This document shows positions 23,066 to 34,514 of a stretch of 64,000 nt of DNA, in pieces. The position numbers were made by a program, and so were the translations under genes. The notes beneath the pieces are model-generated. The model was not told where the DNA came from. It worked only from the letters and a program-made list of their open reading frames with translations, and did no database searches. The stretch's first letter is position 1; the number at the start of each line of letters is the position of its first letter. Origin of the DNA: Ceratorhiza oryzae-sativae (taxonomy: Eukaryota > Basidiomycota > Agaricomycetes > Cantharellales > Ceratobasidiaceae); the NCBI GenBank assembly GCA_030998015.1, contig JARWMV010000232.1:372001-436000 (forward strand), read 5' to 3'.

Positions 23066-24523
23066 CTACGCAGGCAAATGAAGTGGCCACTCGAGGTCTC
23101 CACCGTCTTGACAAAAAGTCGAGTAGTCCCGGTAGCCTACGAACGGTACAACCCCAGACAGGTCACTGGATGAAACTGGTTTCTGTTGGCCATTTTGCGT
23201 ATATCTCTGGTTATCCAACCAGAGGTTTTTGACATGAGAACGACTCAGAATTGTCTGTAGACCGTCTACGCCAAGCCCGCATTGCAACAGATGTAAGCTA
23301 TGTAGGTTCGGAAAACGGCCTACGTCCAGCGACATTTCGGATGCAAGATTTTCTGTATTGTAGCCGGAAACCGCGAGTTCTTGCAGATTCGATAATTCAG
23401 GGCCGGGTGGGTTAAATACGCCCGACCATACCGTAGTTCCGTGGCGCCGCAGTATTGAACGTCTATTAAAAGCCGTGTAACTTTGGACACAAACGCCCAT
23501 ATAGGACTCCCGAGTTCGTCGGCTGGAATAAATGAAACACTTAAAGCTAGCTGGTCTGAGCCGGAGCCTATGTGGGCTATTATCTCAGAAAGGTCCGGAC
23601 CAGATATCTTCCTCAAGTCCAATATTTCGAGCTTTGGTAAGACCACGGGGTCTCTCCAGGATGTTCACTGCGAAAGTAGCCCCCAATTAGGGAGAGAGAG
23701 CGCAACTCGGGACATGCGGCCAACATGTTCTTGAGCTCAGACATGGTTGGGGTCTCGAAGTGATTGGTACACATCAGCCCTAGGGCGGTTAAACCACGAT
23801 GGGCCAACCTGGAAGCTATGAACCAACTCGTGGACAAGCTCGGGACTTGTATGTTGTACGAAGTAATTCGGTCCACGCATGGCGCCAATAGCCGGGATAA
23901 CTGCTCTGCTTGCACGTCTCCACTCGCGTGAGTTCCAATGACGTGGATATGGATTGGGGAGTGAACTGAACATTGTAGGTAAAGACGCAGGTGACGTAAA
24001 CACGTTGTGGGCTTGTTTAAACACAGATCGACGTGTGGCCATTGCAAGGAAAGGTTTGCTATGATTTTTAAGAAATAGCGGCTCGTATGGGATATAACTC
24101 GGATAAAAGGCGTTGGGGGCTTGCGCGACCCAAGTTTCACGCATCCCAGATGATTGGCTAGGGAAAAAATACAACCGAGAGTTTCCGTAGGAAGTTTATT
24201 CAATGGGACGAGTGTGTACGAACAGTTGCGTAACCCGCCGAGAGTTCGACGTACGATGCGCATTCGGTGTAACTCTTTTGAAGTGATCTATAAGCGGTGT
24301 CTATGTAATGGAAAGATGGTTCAAGGCCAGACCATCCTTGAGCGCCTGGCTGTCGCAGTACCAAATCGAGCTCGGCAGACTCTTTGAAAAACAAATCGAG
24401 GGTGGCAATGAGACGTTCATGTACCCCTTTCCACCGTTCAAACGCTAGTGAATAATAGTCGGTATTCGATTGAGTGTTGATGTTCATAGATGATGGCGTG
24501 GCTGGATGCGCCGGCTCGAGCAT
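23066..24523 (-). CDS. F-box-like / leucine-rich-repeat protein, copy 2
   Basis: Paralogue of the gene at 18636-20094. Starts MLEPAHPATPSSMNINTQSN at 24523. A helical N-terminus (HERLIATLDLFFKESAELD, LQKELHRMRIVRRTLGGL) leads into the F-box (YTLVPLNKLPTETLGCIFSLAN), then LQWPHVDLCLNKP and LRR-like segments (CPELRSLSLIGG, LPKLEILDLRKI, LSNLQELAVSGY, FPNLHSLHLLQCGL). The C-terminus is RDYSTFCQDGGDLEWPLHLPA. The frame breaks at TTTT 24276-24279, and one more T (A on the sense strand) joins LQK to ELHRMRIVRR. Further introns or frame changes occur near 23640 and 23490. Probable substrate adaptor of an SCF-type ubiquitin ligase, from domain content only. Confidence 0.6.
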
Positions 24524-25275
24524 GTATTTACTGTGATAATAATTGTGTATGCAGCCTAGGAGCTATGAGGTATGTATTTTTCTTTTATTGGCGAAAAGAT
24601 ATCTGGTGTTTAGGCCGGTCTCGCGATGAAGATGCCAGAGTGATGGTGACGGGTGAGAGTATGGTGGTGATGCTCACGTGGTCGACTGAACGTCAAGGAA
24701 GCTCTTAAAGATGGCAAGCCACATGCTTTGCCTTTCCCAAACGGCACCGGGAAACAAAGTACAAAAAAAAAATCATAACACCATCAGGTCGACCAAAGAA
24801 AAACGAGCGCACCCTTTGACGCTTCCCCTGCCGCACGGACCGAGATTCGGATGACACCCAGATCCGTGAATTGTAAACCGTTGGCATCATATAAAGCAGG
24901 TCCAACAGCCAGAATAAGTCTTTGAAGAAGCGCTAAAGGGTACACGACTGGGTGCGTTCCGCCCGTGGTCCTACGGAAACAATGAGCCTGACCCTTGGTG
25001 CTTCACTCGGTGGTGGAATCAAATCGCATGCGTGTATGCAAAGTAATTAATATCTTGTTTGATGCATTTGTCGAATCTCACCGTCTCGCAAGCATGCATC
25101 ACTTGGAGCTGCTACATGCTTGCATTATCGAGAGAAAATGAACATTCAGCGCCCATGAGTGTGTGTTCTCCATGAAACGTGAAACCAAATATGATTATCA
25201 GTTCAACTAAACCACAGCCGTCCTAGATCGCAAGTAAAATAAAAGCCACAAGCCACACCCCCAAGCCACACGCCC
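24524..25275. other. Intergenic region between F-box copy 2 and the NDR kinase
   Basis: 752 bases. Holds the promoter of the F-box gene and the 3' region of the kinase. No further gene recognised. Confidence 0.35.
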
Positions 25276-27284
25276 TCAGAAAATCGTATCCAAATACCCC
25301 TCCTCGGTCTCCCCAATCGCGCTCCCAGTACCCATCGCATTCAACCCCTTGGGACCCATACCGTTCTTGCCAAACGTAAACCCGACCCAAACACCTCGTC
25401 CGAAATGCTCGTCCTTTTCAGCGACCTTGTCAACGCTCCTCTGCTTTGCCTGAACTTCGGCATACTTGGCCATATCTTCCGCGTTGGTAAAGTCGTCATA
25501 GTAGCCGACATCCGTTTCGCTGTCCAGGGCCGGTACGAACGGTGCTGGTACGGCTCGCAAATCTTCCCAGTGGGAACCCTCGAAGAATGGATGCCCGGCG
25601 ATTTGGGAGAGGGTGGACGGGCGGGTGGTCGGGCTAGCGATGAGTCTAGAGATCCACGACCGATTTTGTTTAGACGCCAAGGTGGTTACGCGAGCAGACG
25701 AGTGCGTACCGAGTGATACAATCCCATGCTGTATCGGTCAGGTTGAAAATCAAGTCTTCAGGGCGGTCATAATGCGGTCGTTGGAGCACCTTGGACCAAT
25801 TCTTCAAATTTGCCCAGGTCTCATCGGGTGTTCCTCCAGAGAAGGGCGGGAATCCGGACAAGAATTCGAAAAGGATGCAACCTAGAGACCAAAAGTCGAC
25901 GCTAAAGGTGTACGGTTTCCCTCGAGAACTTCTGGAGCCTGGAATAATAGGTCAGTCCGGCTCTCACGATTAGCCGGTACATGCGTACCATGTAATCGGG
26001 CGAGCCCACAATCGAATCCGCCTAAATGCAAAGAATATGAGCTTTGACCGTAACATATGAGGATATATACATACATAGCGCGGGTCCTCGTTTCTCATAC
26101 TCTTGTACAAACTACGTCGTTCAAGCGTACTTCGGTGAATGAGTTGGTCTGCATCTTTCGCTTGGTCGAGCTACACGCAACCATCAGAACACCGCTAGAA
26201 TAAGCCCGAACCGCGTAGCCAAGTACCTTGTGTTTCAACGATTCGACAATCTTGGGGTTCAGCGCCCCCGTTGCTAGACCGAAATCAGTCAACTTGACAT
26301 GGCCCGTGCTATCAACTAGGAAGTTCTGGTTGCTCCACATGAATAGGAAGCCCAAAGTTGGATACCAAGGCAGGCACCCACCTCGGGTTTCAAGTCACGA
26401 TGGATGTACCCCAGTTTATGCAGTTCCGACACTGCCTGGATCATCTCGCTGATATAGAACCGGGCGTGTTCTTCTTTCAGGACACCGGAATTGTTTAGCA
26501 GCGTTCGGAAATCACCTCCAGGAACGTATTCCATCGCTAGATAGACAAACGTCGAGTCTTGGAAAGCGTACAGGAGGCGAACGAGCCAGGTGTCTTGGTA
26601 GCTGTCAGAATATCTCGCTCGACCAATACATGTCGAATCTGTCAAGAAGAGTTAGATTCAAGCCCAACTAGGAAAGAGGCAACACACCTCGTCCATCTTG
26701 TGCAACGTCTTTTTCCTCATCTTCTTCAATGCGCACACCTCGCCGGTTTCCTTCTTTCTCGCCAGATACACCTCTCCATATCCACCTTGTCCAACTTGGG
26801 CGATGATATGGAACTGGTCGACGCGAAGCTTGGCTCGACGTCTTCGGAGAACGACGCGCTCGCGTCCGCAATACGACTTGAATTCGGTCGCGTATTGAGT
26901 AGCGGATAGATTCCTCGCGCGCACGTCGGCGTCAAAAGCCGCCCGTCGATCCTTGCGGGCTTTGAGGTATCCGAGGGCCTGAAAGTAATAGTCCAAAAAG
27001 ACTGCAAGACGATGAGCGGTCGAGGCAGAAGGACAGCCCGAGGACGTACACATCTGCGCAACCACCGCTTTTCGCTTGACTTCGGGGCTGTTCAAGGCCT
27101 CGCGCTCCCAGAGCTGGAGGCCTGCGCCCTTGCGCGTGCTGCTACGGGGTGCGGTGTCCATGTGCACGTCGTTGAGGGTCATCTTGGCGGTCATCATGTG
27201 TACGTCCTGCATCGATGCGTTGGGGAGCCCGTCGACGGCGCGTTTGCTGGGCGAGCTGGGGGGCGTGTCGTCGTTGTGCGCCAT
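25276..27284 (-). CDS. DBF2: NDR/LATS-family AGC kinase, Dbf2/Sid2 type
   Basis: Ser/Thr kinase of the mitotic exit/septation initiation network, working with a Mob1 partner. Start at 27284 ([19 protein letters not shown]). The Mob-binding region precedes the kinase domain ([24 protein letters not shown], after a 48-nt intron). Kinase motifs: [75 protein letters not shown], ending [22 protein letters not shown]. The NDR insert lies between DFG and the activation loop ([21 protein letters not shown]). The hydrophobic motif is WVGFTF near the C-terminus, as in Sid2/Dbf2. The frame breaks at 26586-26590 (TKTP to WLVRLLYAF) and at TTT 25916-25918 (EGK to PYTFSVDFW); one base at each restores the family sequence, so I read both as sequence errors. 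RPA12 is divergent, 146 bases away. Confidence 0.9.
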
Positions 27285-27430
27285 GGTGCCGAGCGGACAA
27301 TCGTCGTCGCGTCGGATAGGAGTCGTGAATGTCCGAGGGTTGCGGAGAGATGGATTATGTCAGGAACGCGCTTGTCTGGAGAGATAAGATAAGATGGAGA
27401 TTTTGCGGGCTTGGGCTTTGTCTCTGAACC
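27285..27430. promoter_or_regulatory. Compact divergent promoter, DBF2-like / RPA12
   Basis: Only 146 bases separate the two start codons, so both leaders and core promoters must share or overlap. No TATA box recognised. Confidence 0.45.
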
Positions 27431-28102
27431 ATGGCACCGCGTGCGGATCGTATAGGTGCCCCGCCACATGAAACCGATCCAACGCAATTCTGCTGACACC
27501 GGCTCGTTCTAGGCTCGCTCTTGTTTTGTCCGACGTGTGGAACGTTGCTCAATTTACCCGGCGAAGACGAGGTCAACGTCAAATGCGAACAATGCGGCCA
27601 CCTCGAGCCTGCGAGCTGCAAGTCGGGTTTAGACGTTCTCAGGTCGTTTCTGTCAGCTGACTTTTTTTTACGTGCAGCGTATGAAGGCTTCGAGGTCGAA
27701 ACTCGCTCACGGCCGGATGCGTTTCCCTCGGTTCTGCAGCTCAAGCGGACGACGCAGACCAAGGAGCATATAGATGCCAACGTCAAGACCAAAGTGGGTC
27801 TATGCTCTTGTTTGGGGCGGCAGTGGGTGTTGAATGCGTGCGTTAGACGGCAGAGACGTGTCCGAAATGCGGTCATAAAGAGGCGCTCTCGCAGGAACGC
27901 CAGGCAAGTACACGATCGAGGCGTTGACGTTTAGCTAATGCTCTGCATGTTCTCAGCTGCGGAGTGCCGACGAAGGAAGCACGATATTCTTGGAGGTAAC
28001 GTTCCGCACCCTTGCATCACAAGACCCCGTCGCTCATCCGCCATGCGTGAACCCCAGTGTCTAAACCCCGAATGCCGCTTCGGATGGCGCATCAACAACT
28101 AA
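27431..28102 (+). CDS. RPA12: RNA polymerase I subunit RPA12 (zinc ribbon, RNA cleavage)
   Basis: Small Pol I subunit with an N-terminal zinc ribbon and a TFIIS-like C-terminal ribbon that supports RNA cleavage. The 25-nt first exon starts at 27431 (MAPRADRIG) and joins, after an intron at 27456-27512, to SLLFCPTCGTLLNLPGED and VKCEQCGHLEPASSYEGFEVET. Then LQLKRTTQTKEHIDANVKTK, TAETCPKCGHKEALSQERQ, LRSADEGSTIFLE (with the DE of the acidic hairpin) and CLNPECRFGWRINN, stop at 28100-28102. Two introns (27618-27677 and 27904-27956) start with GCAAGT, the consensus for GC-AG introns. The last Cys pair is spaced CX4C rather than the usual CX2C. Confidence 0.92.
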
Positions 28103-28154
28103 CACCTCGTGTCCGCTCTCGGCTCTGATTGAAAACAGAGGATTTGAATAGATT

Positions 28155-28530
28155 TCAGACGTACACGCCCACACTGCAGAACAATGCCACCACCCCCATG
28201 CCGGCGAGCGTGCTCGCGAGAACGGATACGCCGATTTCGTGTGGTCGCATGATGTTTTTAGGTAACCTGGAACCGCCAAGCGAGATGTTTGGGCGTGATT
28301 CGCGTGAAACGGGGAGAGGACTTACGTAGAAAAGTAAAAGCCGAGCGCAAACGTGCTCGTCAATAGTACGAATGCGAGATACGGCAGCACGGCGGTGGGA
28401 ATGAGCGGGGCGAATGCAGGAAGCGATTCGTGCAGCGCCTGTGGTCCAGCGCGTCAGTACGTGTCGACGAACAGTGTCTCCACGACGTACCTTGACTGCG
28501 GCATAGTCGTCCAGGTGCGCGGCAGACATG
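28155..28530 (-). CDS. OST5: Oligosaccharyltransferase subunit OST5/TMEM258
   Basis: Small two-span membrane subunit of the ER complex that transfers N-glycans to proteins. Start at 28530 (MSAAHLDDYAAVK). An intron leads to ALHESLPAFAPLIPTAVLP, the first membrane span (YLAFVLLTSTFALGFYF), a second intron, then LPKNIMRPHEIGVSVLASTL and the second span, ending in CSVGVYV. The C-terminal (S/V)-x-G-(V/I)-Y-V is the family hallmark. Length near 87 residues, as expected. Convergent with RPA12, only 52 bases between stop codons. Confidence 0.88.
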
Positions 28531-28921
28531 GTAATGACTGTGGTTGTCGATTCGAGGCGCAGTGTCACACAGCCACGGGCGACGTGTCAGTATGCGCGTG
28601 AAAGTGGACGCAAATGAGAATGGGGCAGCCCCCCGGGCACTGCGGGGATCGCAAGCGGCGTGCTGGACGGCCGCACCCTGCGGGATCGCACAACGTGGCG
28701 AGCTGACTCTCGGATGGGGTAATGGCCGCCTCGTGCAGCAGAAACGTGGAGACAAAAAGACAAAACGACAAATGTATGCACACGGGGTCCCGGTCTGGCG
28801 GCCCCTAAAAGCGCGTGTCGTCATGGCCTCTCTCTCTCCGTCCTGCCCTCTCGACCACGACCAAGCCCAGTTCCGTGCTTCACCTCCAAACGTAAACAGA
28901 CCGACACCGATTGCAATAGCC
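28531..28921. promoter_or_regulatory. Divergent promoter region, OST5 / YOP1
   Basis: 391 bases between two start codons pointing away from each other. Both neighbours are ER membrane proteins. No TATA box recognised, and long open frames across this stretch on both strands show no known protein. Confidence 0.4.
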
Positions 28922-29711
28922 ATGTCTGCCCAGCAAGTCAAGACCCACCCTGCCGTCCAGCAGCTCTCCAACCAGGCGTCGTTTTATGTCGCACAGCTCG
29001 ACAAGGAGGTGAGCCCGCCGGATCCAGCCTCGCCAGCACACTCACATACCCCTATCTCAGCTGAGCAAGTACCCTGCGCTCAACCAGTTGGAGCAGCGCA
29101 CCCAGGTCCCCAAGGCCTATGCCACGCTCGGTGCAGCCGGTCTCGTCACTCTTCGTGCGTATTTTTTCATCTTTTCCTCCAAATCGGCCCAAGATCTGAT
29201 CGCATCGCCCATCGCGCGATAGTGATTTTCATCAACGCCTTTGCCGCACCAGTCTCAAACTTGATCGGCTGGGCCCTCCCCGCCTACCTCTCGCTCAAGG
29301 CGATCGAGTCGCCCCAGCCCGAGGATGACCTCCAGTGGTAAGCCCAAATGCGCCCAAGCCCCTATCCCCCGCTCATCCGGCCCTAGGTTGACGTACTGGA
29401 CCGTCTTTGGCTTCTTCACTTTCCTCGAGTCGTTTGCCCTTCGCATCGTGCTCTACTATGCGCCCTTTTACTTTGTCTTCAAGACCGCTTTCATTCTCTG
29501 GCTCCAGCTCCCCGCCACCCGTGGCGCTCGCACCCTTCACCAGAGTGTCCTCCGCCCTGTCTTGGCCCCTTACATCAAGACCGGCCCGGCCCCCGCCGAC
29601 TCTCTCCGCACCAAGGTGAGCACCCCTCCCGCTGTTGGTGACCGTTGATTTGGTCAAGTGTCATCACGATGCTAATCCTCTTTGTTGTGGCAGGTCAACG
29701 ACTCGATGTAA
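28922..29711 (+). CDS. YOP1: YOP1/REEP5-type ER-shaping protein (TB2/DP1/HVA22)
   Basis: Reticulon-like hairpin membrane protein that curves ER tubules. Start at 28922 (MSAQQVKTHPAVQQLSNQAS). Exons join as LSKYPALNQLEQRTQVPKAY, ATLGAAGLVTL, INAFAAPVSNLIGWALPAYL, then SLKAIESPQPEDDLQWLTYW, TVFGFFTFLESFA, IVLYYAPFYFVFKTAFILWL and TRGARTLHQSVLRPVLAPY, ending VNDSM with TAA at 29709-29711. Hydrophobic hairpins and the PAYxSxKAIE and WLTYWVVF-type motifs are diagnostic. Four or so short introns. Intact. Confidence 0.95.
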
Positions 29712-30623
29712 ATAGCCCAACAAGCTATCCCAAGTCGTGATTCATTTTTTTCTTTCTTTCCTCATTCCTCATTGTGTACTCCTTGCCTGGTGAAGATAAA
29801 GTTGTGTCTATATGAGCTGGGTGCCTGTACTACCGACTAGTTGTGCATATAGAATCGGCGTTTAACGCTTGAATGACGTGATTCGTGAAAGTTTTCGAAT
29901 GCTGCGGGAGCCCATTGCTGTTCGGCAGATTGGTGTGAGAGAAATGTTCGACATGTAAATGATCGTGCACAGCGCGTATCACAGCACGTTCGAGGCGCCC
30001 GCTCATCTTGAACATCTCTCCCTGTCTCGTTTTCCGGCGGTATCAGTCCATGTTGCCTTCTGCGCACGATTTTTTGAATTATTCGACACCAGAGCCCCGC
30101 AATCATACTGGTTTGCTATCGGCCACATCAAACCACGTTCACCAAAACGCTGAGATCATCCAGCGTCTAACGACCTCACGGTATCCTCGAGAAAGCGCAC
30201 GGTTGCTGTGAACCGTCGGCTGCAGTGGTTCCGGTTGTAGCCACCGATCACTATACCGCACCCCGGTTTTTTCTCCCAGTTTTTTGGATGTACGCATCGG
30301 ATTGATTGACTAAGAGAAGCTGTCTCAAAACGCCGAGCCGACCGGGGCGGGATTTGTTTACCACGTGCTCACGGAACATATACGGAACAACTGGAGATCC
30401 TGACAGCCCAAAGTAGGACAATATGAGTACGCAGTAATCATGCATGAGTGTTTACGGCGGGTGGCAACAATTCTGATCCAGATCGTCATTTGCATCACGT
30501 ACCGGCCTGTGTGCGGCGACTTGTTTGACAATTGAATGAGTCACGAGAGTAGCTGTTGAATATGAATCATTAAACAAGTCGATATAACATGTTGTATGAA
30601 TTCAACGACCCTGTTCAATCTAT
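29712..30623. other. Gene-poor stretch after YOP1
   Basis: 912 bases: the YOP1 3' region and then sequence with only short open frames on both strands. No gene, repeat or RNA recognised. Confidence 0.35.
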
Positions 30624-31395
30624 TTACAGAGGGTATAGCTCTATATATCTAGAAATATCCGGAAACGGGAGGTTACTGGGATGAACCATATTTTGAGCGT
30701 GTTTTGCGCAAGGTCTGGCCCTCGGCGCACAAGCGATCAAGGGCATCCACCGTGTGGATGCGCATATAATCAGTTCCCTAGGAATTCCGCAGTCAATAAT
30801 ACCGCTACGCAATGAATTTAGTGTCCCAGATAGAAGCAGGGCGGCCCAAGGCTGATTCGGGAGCTGGGGAGGGAGACATAGCCACAGCTTCGCACGGCAA
30901 GCAGGCGTATATAGAGCCACAAGATTAGAATGGTCTAGAGGCTCTTGGAACACGCCAATCACGGTGATCTTCACTCCCAAGATAGTGTTCCTAGTTACGC
31001 ATCCAACTTTGGTAAAGCATCAGCGAGGTTGACTCTGGCGCTCCAGCAAACTCGTCCTGAACCAGCCTAGGCCTTGCACTCACGTTCCCAAATCCAGGTA
31101 ATCGTATCGTTACTCGCGTATTTCTCGCATTTAAAACGTGTGCTAACGGGATTTTCGAGTCCCCGGTGCAAGGTCGCCGCAAGTTGATGAGTGATTGGAC
31201 TCGAATCCCCCCGTCCAGTATTTGAACTACAACTTCATAGCCTCTTGATAGCCGCGCCGTTCTCTGATCATATACCCATACAATACTCGAAGCAATGATA
31301 GAATTCAGGCCAGACGCGCACGGAATAGTCGCTGAGTTCCCTGTGGCTCCTGTGCTAGCCGACCATAGGTTAGCTAAATCGTGACATGTCGACAA
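30624..31395 (-). CDS. Hypothetical minus-strand protein, two adjacent open frames
   Basis: Two neighbouring minus-strand open frames, 31395-30991 (MSTCHDLANLWSASTGATGN) and 30980-30624 (MGVKITVIGVFQEPLDHSNL), could be one gene split by an intron or frame error. No recognised domain. Low confidence. Confidence 0.2.
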
Positions 31396-33792
31396 CTTGC
31401 TTCCGAGTCAGCGTGCAATGAAGAGCTCGAAAAAAAGACAGTCATGACTAAGTAGAGTGTAGCATCCACTTGGATTACGGGAATACGTTTTTGTCCAGAG
31501 AGAGCCGATCGGGCAAGTGTCTGAACGATACGATCATCACCTTTGGCACAGGTTTGTCCATTCGTGCTACGTGGAGAGGTGTTTTTGCTAATCGACCGAG
31601 GCGTATTCCGGCCCTTTTTTTTTTCACTGTTTGTCAGGCGGATTGGGGTTTAGGGCGACATTGATATAGCACGAGACTTGAGTCGAGCCTTTGCCAAGAA
31701 CAATCTACCGTCATCGGTTAGGGCGGTTGTAGAATCAGACAATGGATAGCTGCTGACTGGCGGCCATTCGTGTATGACAAGAGGGTGGGCTTGGGATTGT
31801 TGTGCTGACTTCGGAGGGTAGAGCAACGACTCAGGCAGCTGGTTATGGTTAACGCCATCAAGCGTTCCATTTGACCTGGCTGCGGGAAGTTTTTTTTTAC
31901 CTTGCGTAAACGACGAAACCATTTGTTTATATACACTTAACTACAGAAAACACCGATTGATTCGAGCAAATGAGCCAAGGTGGACAACAGGGAGATGTGA
32001 GTCATTCAACTACCCATAGAAGGCTCAAGCTCCTTCAAGCGGATGGCGACACGTACAAGCCACTGATAGGACTATCCCACTGAATGATATGGTGATTAAA
32101 GATACTAATGCTACAATTCCTGAAGGCTACATCTTGGGGGTGAGTCCTGCATCTTTATGTTTTAGATTGACGCCTAGTGCAGCGCGGAGTTGCTCGGTCA
32201 TGAACAAGGAATATAAACGATGCCACACGAGTAGGAAGCGACTATTACCACATCCTAACTGCGAATCAAGAGGGCTGCTTCATACGTGAAATTCGACCCC
32301 ACGACACCCGCGGTCTACACTGCCTGCTCGTCTTCTATATCATTCCCCGCGAGTTTCTCTAGTGCAGACTTTTGGACCCCCCACCCCCACAGCTGACCGA
32401 ACGTTGAACACTGAGCTTCCCTTTTTCACAAACCGTTCAGCACAACTGTTTTTGCTTCCTCAAACTGATAACTCACTAAGATGGCGTAAATCTTGCAAGC
32501 TAGATTTGGAACTTCCTCAAGAGTGATATGTTGCTTCCGCACTTGGAATTACTTGCAAGTCTCTACAAATGCCAAGCTGGGTTTATCACCAGAAATGTAG
32601 GGATGCGTAACCCTACCAGCCGACTAGCGCAACCCCGCCTGTTGCCGCTTATCCGCCAAGGACCAATCTAGAAACGTGGTCTAGCCTCATGCTTCCTGGG
32701 AGCCTCGCTTCGGTCACCGACCCTCCCCCGAAACTTTTCTGTGCTGGGCGCTACCCTACCCAGAAGACCACGATGCACATAGCACAGGTGATAGACGCCA
32801 GGGGGACTTGGCGTTTATGGAGTACCTCATAAGAGCAAACAAATATATTTAAGACAATTAATGTTTCTAACTCGGCCCCTGGAGCACTCTTGTCGATATG
32901 GTGACAACGTAACATGATTTTAGCACCCTGGTGGCAGTCTCGTCGCTTCGAATTAATAGGACGGGGCTGGACTTCCTCTGGCACATTTGATGACCTAGGC
33001 CTAATTATTTTGGGGTGCTTTGCCTTACTATGTGATTCCGAATATCATCTCCGAAAATCCTAGCGTAACGCCTGGACTGGGTGTAATTGTTCGGAAAGCT
33101 GGGACTACTTCTCACAGCATTTAGCATTCAACCCGGCGAAAAGTACGCCCGGCAGCCCCATTTTCTCGAGAAGTTTTCAATGCACTGCGGAGCCGTTCCA
33201 CTACTTTATGAAATTCAATCAAACGACCGGCTCTCGTTCGCTTGATATGAATTCTACTGAATCGCTGATTGAAAGATGAAGACGCATTCGAGGCCTCCGT
33301 GTGTCAATCAACAAAAGCGCATCGGAGATTGGCGCGACCATGTGCCCTTTGCTCATCATTGTCAGCTCCGAGCGGCCGCTATGAGGTTTCGTTATTTTTC
33401 TAGAACGCTACTGTTGAATCACTTGATGCACCCAAGGCATCGCCTATAGTCCCTAATCCAATGAATGTTTGCCACCAGTTCTCGCAACGTCGATTTTCTT
33501 CAGCACATGCGTCTTTCTGACGTGTCTAGGCTTATTGCTCAAATCAGAAGGAAATTCTTTCTTTTCGGTGTCTACAATGTCGTTACACGGCGTCTATATC
33601 AAAGAAAAAGCACCAAAGCGCAAAACTTAGTCAATGGTCGGCTGGGATCTGCGAGTTCCATTTGGTTAGTTCCAATTAGATTTACTTCTCCCAACACAGC
33701 TGCCTGGATGAATATAAATGCTGGACGACGGTCGCTGAAAGTCTTCACTACCTCGCACTCATCCTCACTACTTCAATCGACGTACCATACCG
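31396..33792. other. Gene-poor accessory stretch
   Basis: About 2.4 kb with scattered short open frames. A minus-strand frame at 31650-31922 and a possible small spliced plus-strand gene beginning near 31970 (MSQGGQQGD, then a GTGAGT donor) show no recognisable domain. No clear transposon or repeat. Confidence 0.3.
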
Positions 33793-34514
33793 ATGGCAAG
33801 GCGTTATAGTCTCAATCCAGAAGGAGCGCCACATGCTGAAGTCAACTGGCTTGAGGAATTTGAGACCTGGAGGCAACGCACTCGTCATTCTGTTGAATGG
33901 GATGTCGAACGCCGCGATGGTCATTGGGCTGCCAGTGTTAAGAGTGCGTCACCAATACATAGTACTCAGCTCCTCGCAAATACCGCCTAGTATTAACGAA
34001 CATATGTTGGGCTTTAGTCGATGGTGTGAGTGCAAGTGTTGTCGCGACCGGCAGGAGCCCCCGCGATGCAAAGGTCAACCTGGTCATACAACTCGACAGG
34101 AACGATCCTGCTATCCTGGTCTGTGACTTTCTCCACCAATTCTCGTCCTGCACTAAAGGTTCTTCGCTAATCCTAGACGATTTAATTGAGCCAAGTGGCA
34201 CCCCTCTTGGAATCTATGTCAAGAGGCATTACGAGATGTCAGGCGTTGGTGTGAATAACAATCTTGAAAAGCTGACCACTATGCGTAACAATGTAAACGA
34301 CCCCCATAATAATCATATGTCACCTCTCACCCACGGCATAGCTACGATGGAAATATCCTGCCTACCTAATTCATTTGGAACGCGTAGCAGAACACGCAGT
34401 ATACATGCCATCGCAAAGCGCCTAATTTTGAGACACCCAGTGCAGGAAGACAACAGCGGAGAGGGCCTCTCCATATATATGCACACTATTTTGCGCCCCT
34501 ATCTCAAGAGGTGA
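33793..34514 (+). CDS. Putative dsRNA-binding-domain protein, approximate model
   Basis: Starts MARRYSLNPEGAPHAEVNWL at 33793. The exon 33793-33941 reads VNWLEEFETWRQRTRHSVEW, DVERRDGHWAASVK. A GTGCGT donor near 33942 and a TTTAG acceptor near 34018 join it in frame to IDGVSASVVATGRSPRDAK. Helix, a WAASV strand, a DG turn, then TGRSPRDAK at the start of the second helix is the order seen in double-stranded RNA-binding domains. The rest, to a stop at 34514, is unclear and may hold another intron. The dsRBD call rests on motif order and is moderate; function unknown. Confidence 0.4.
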
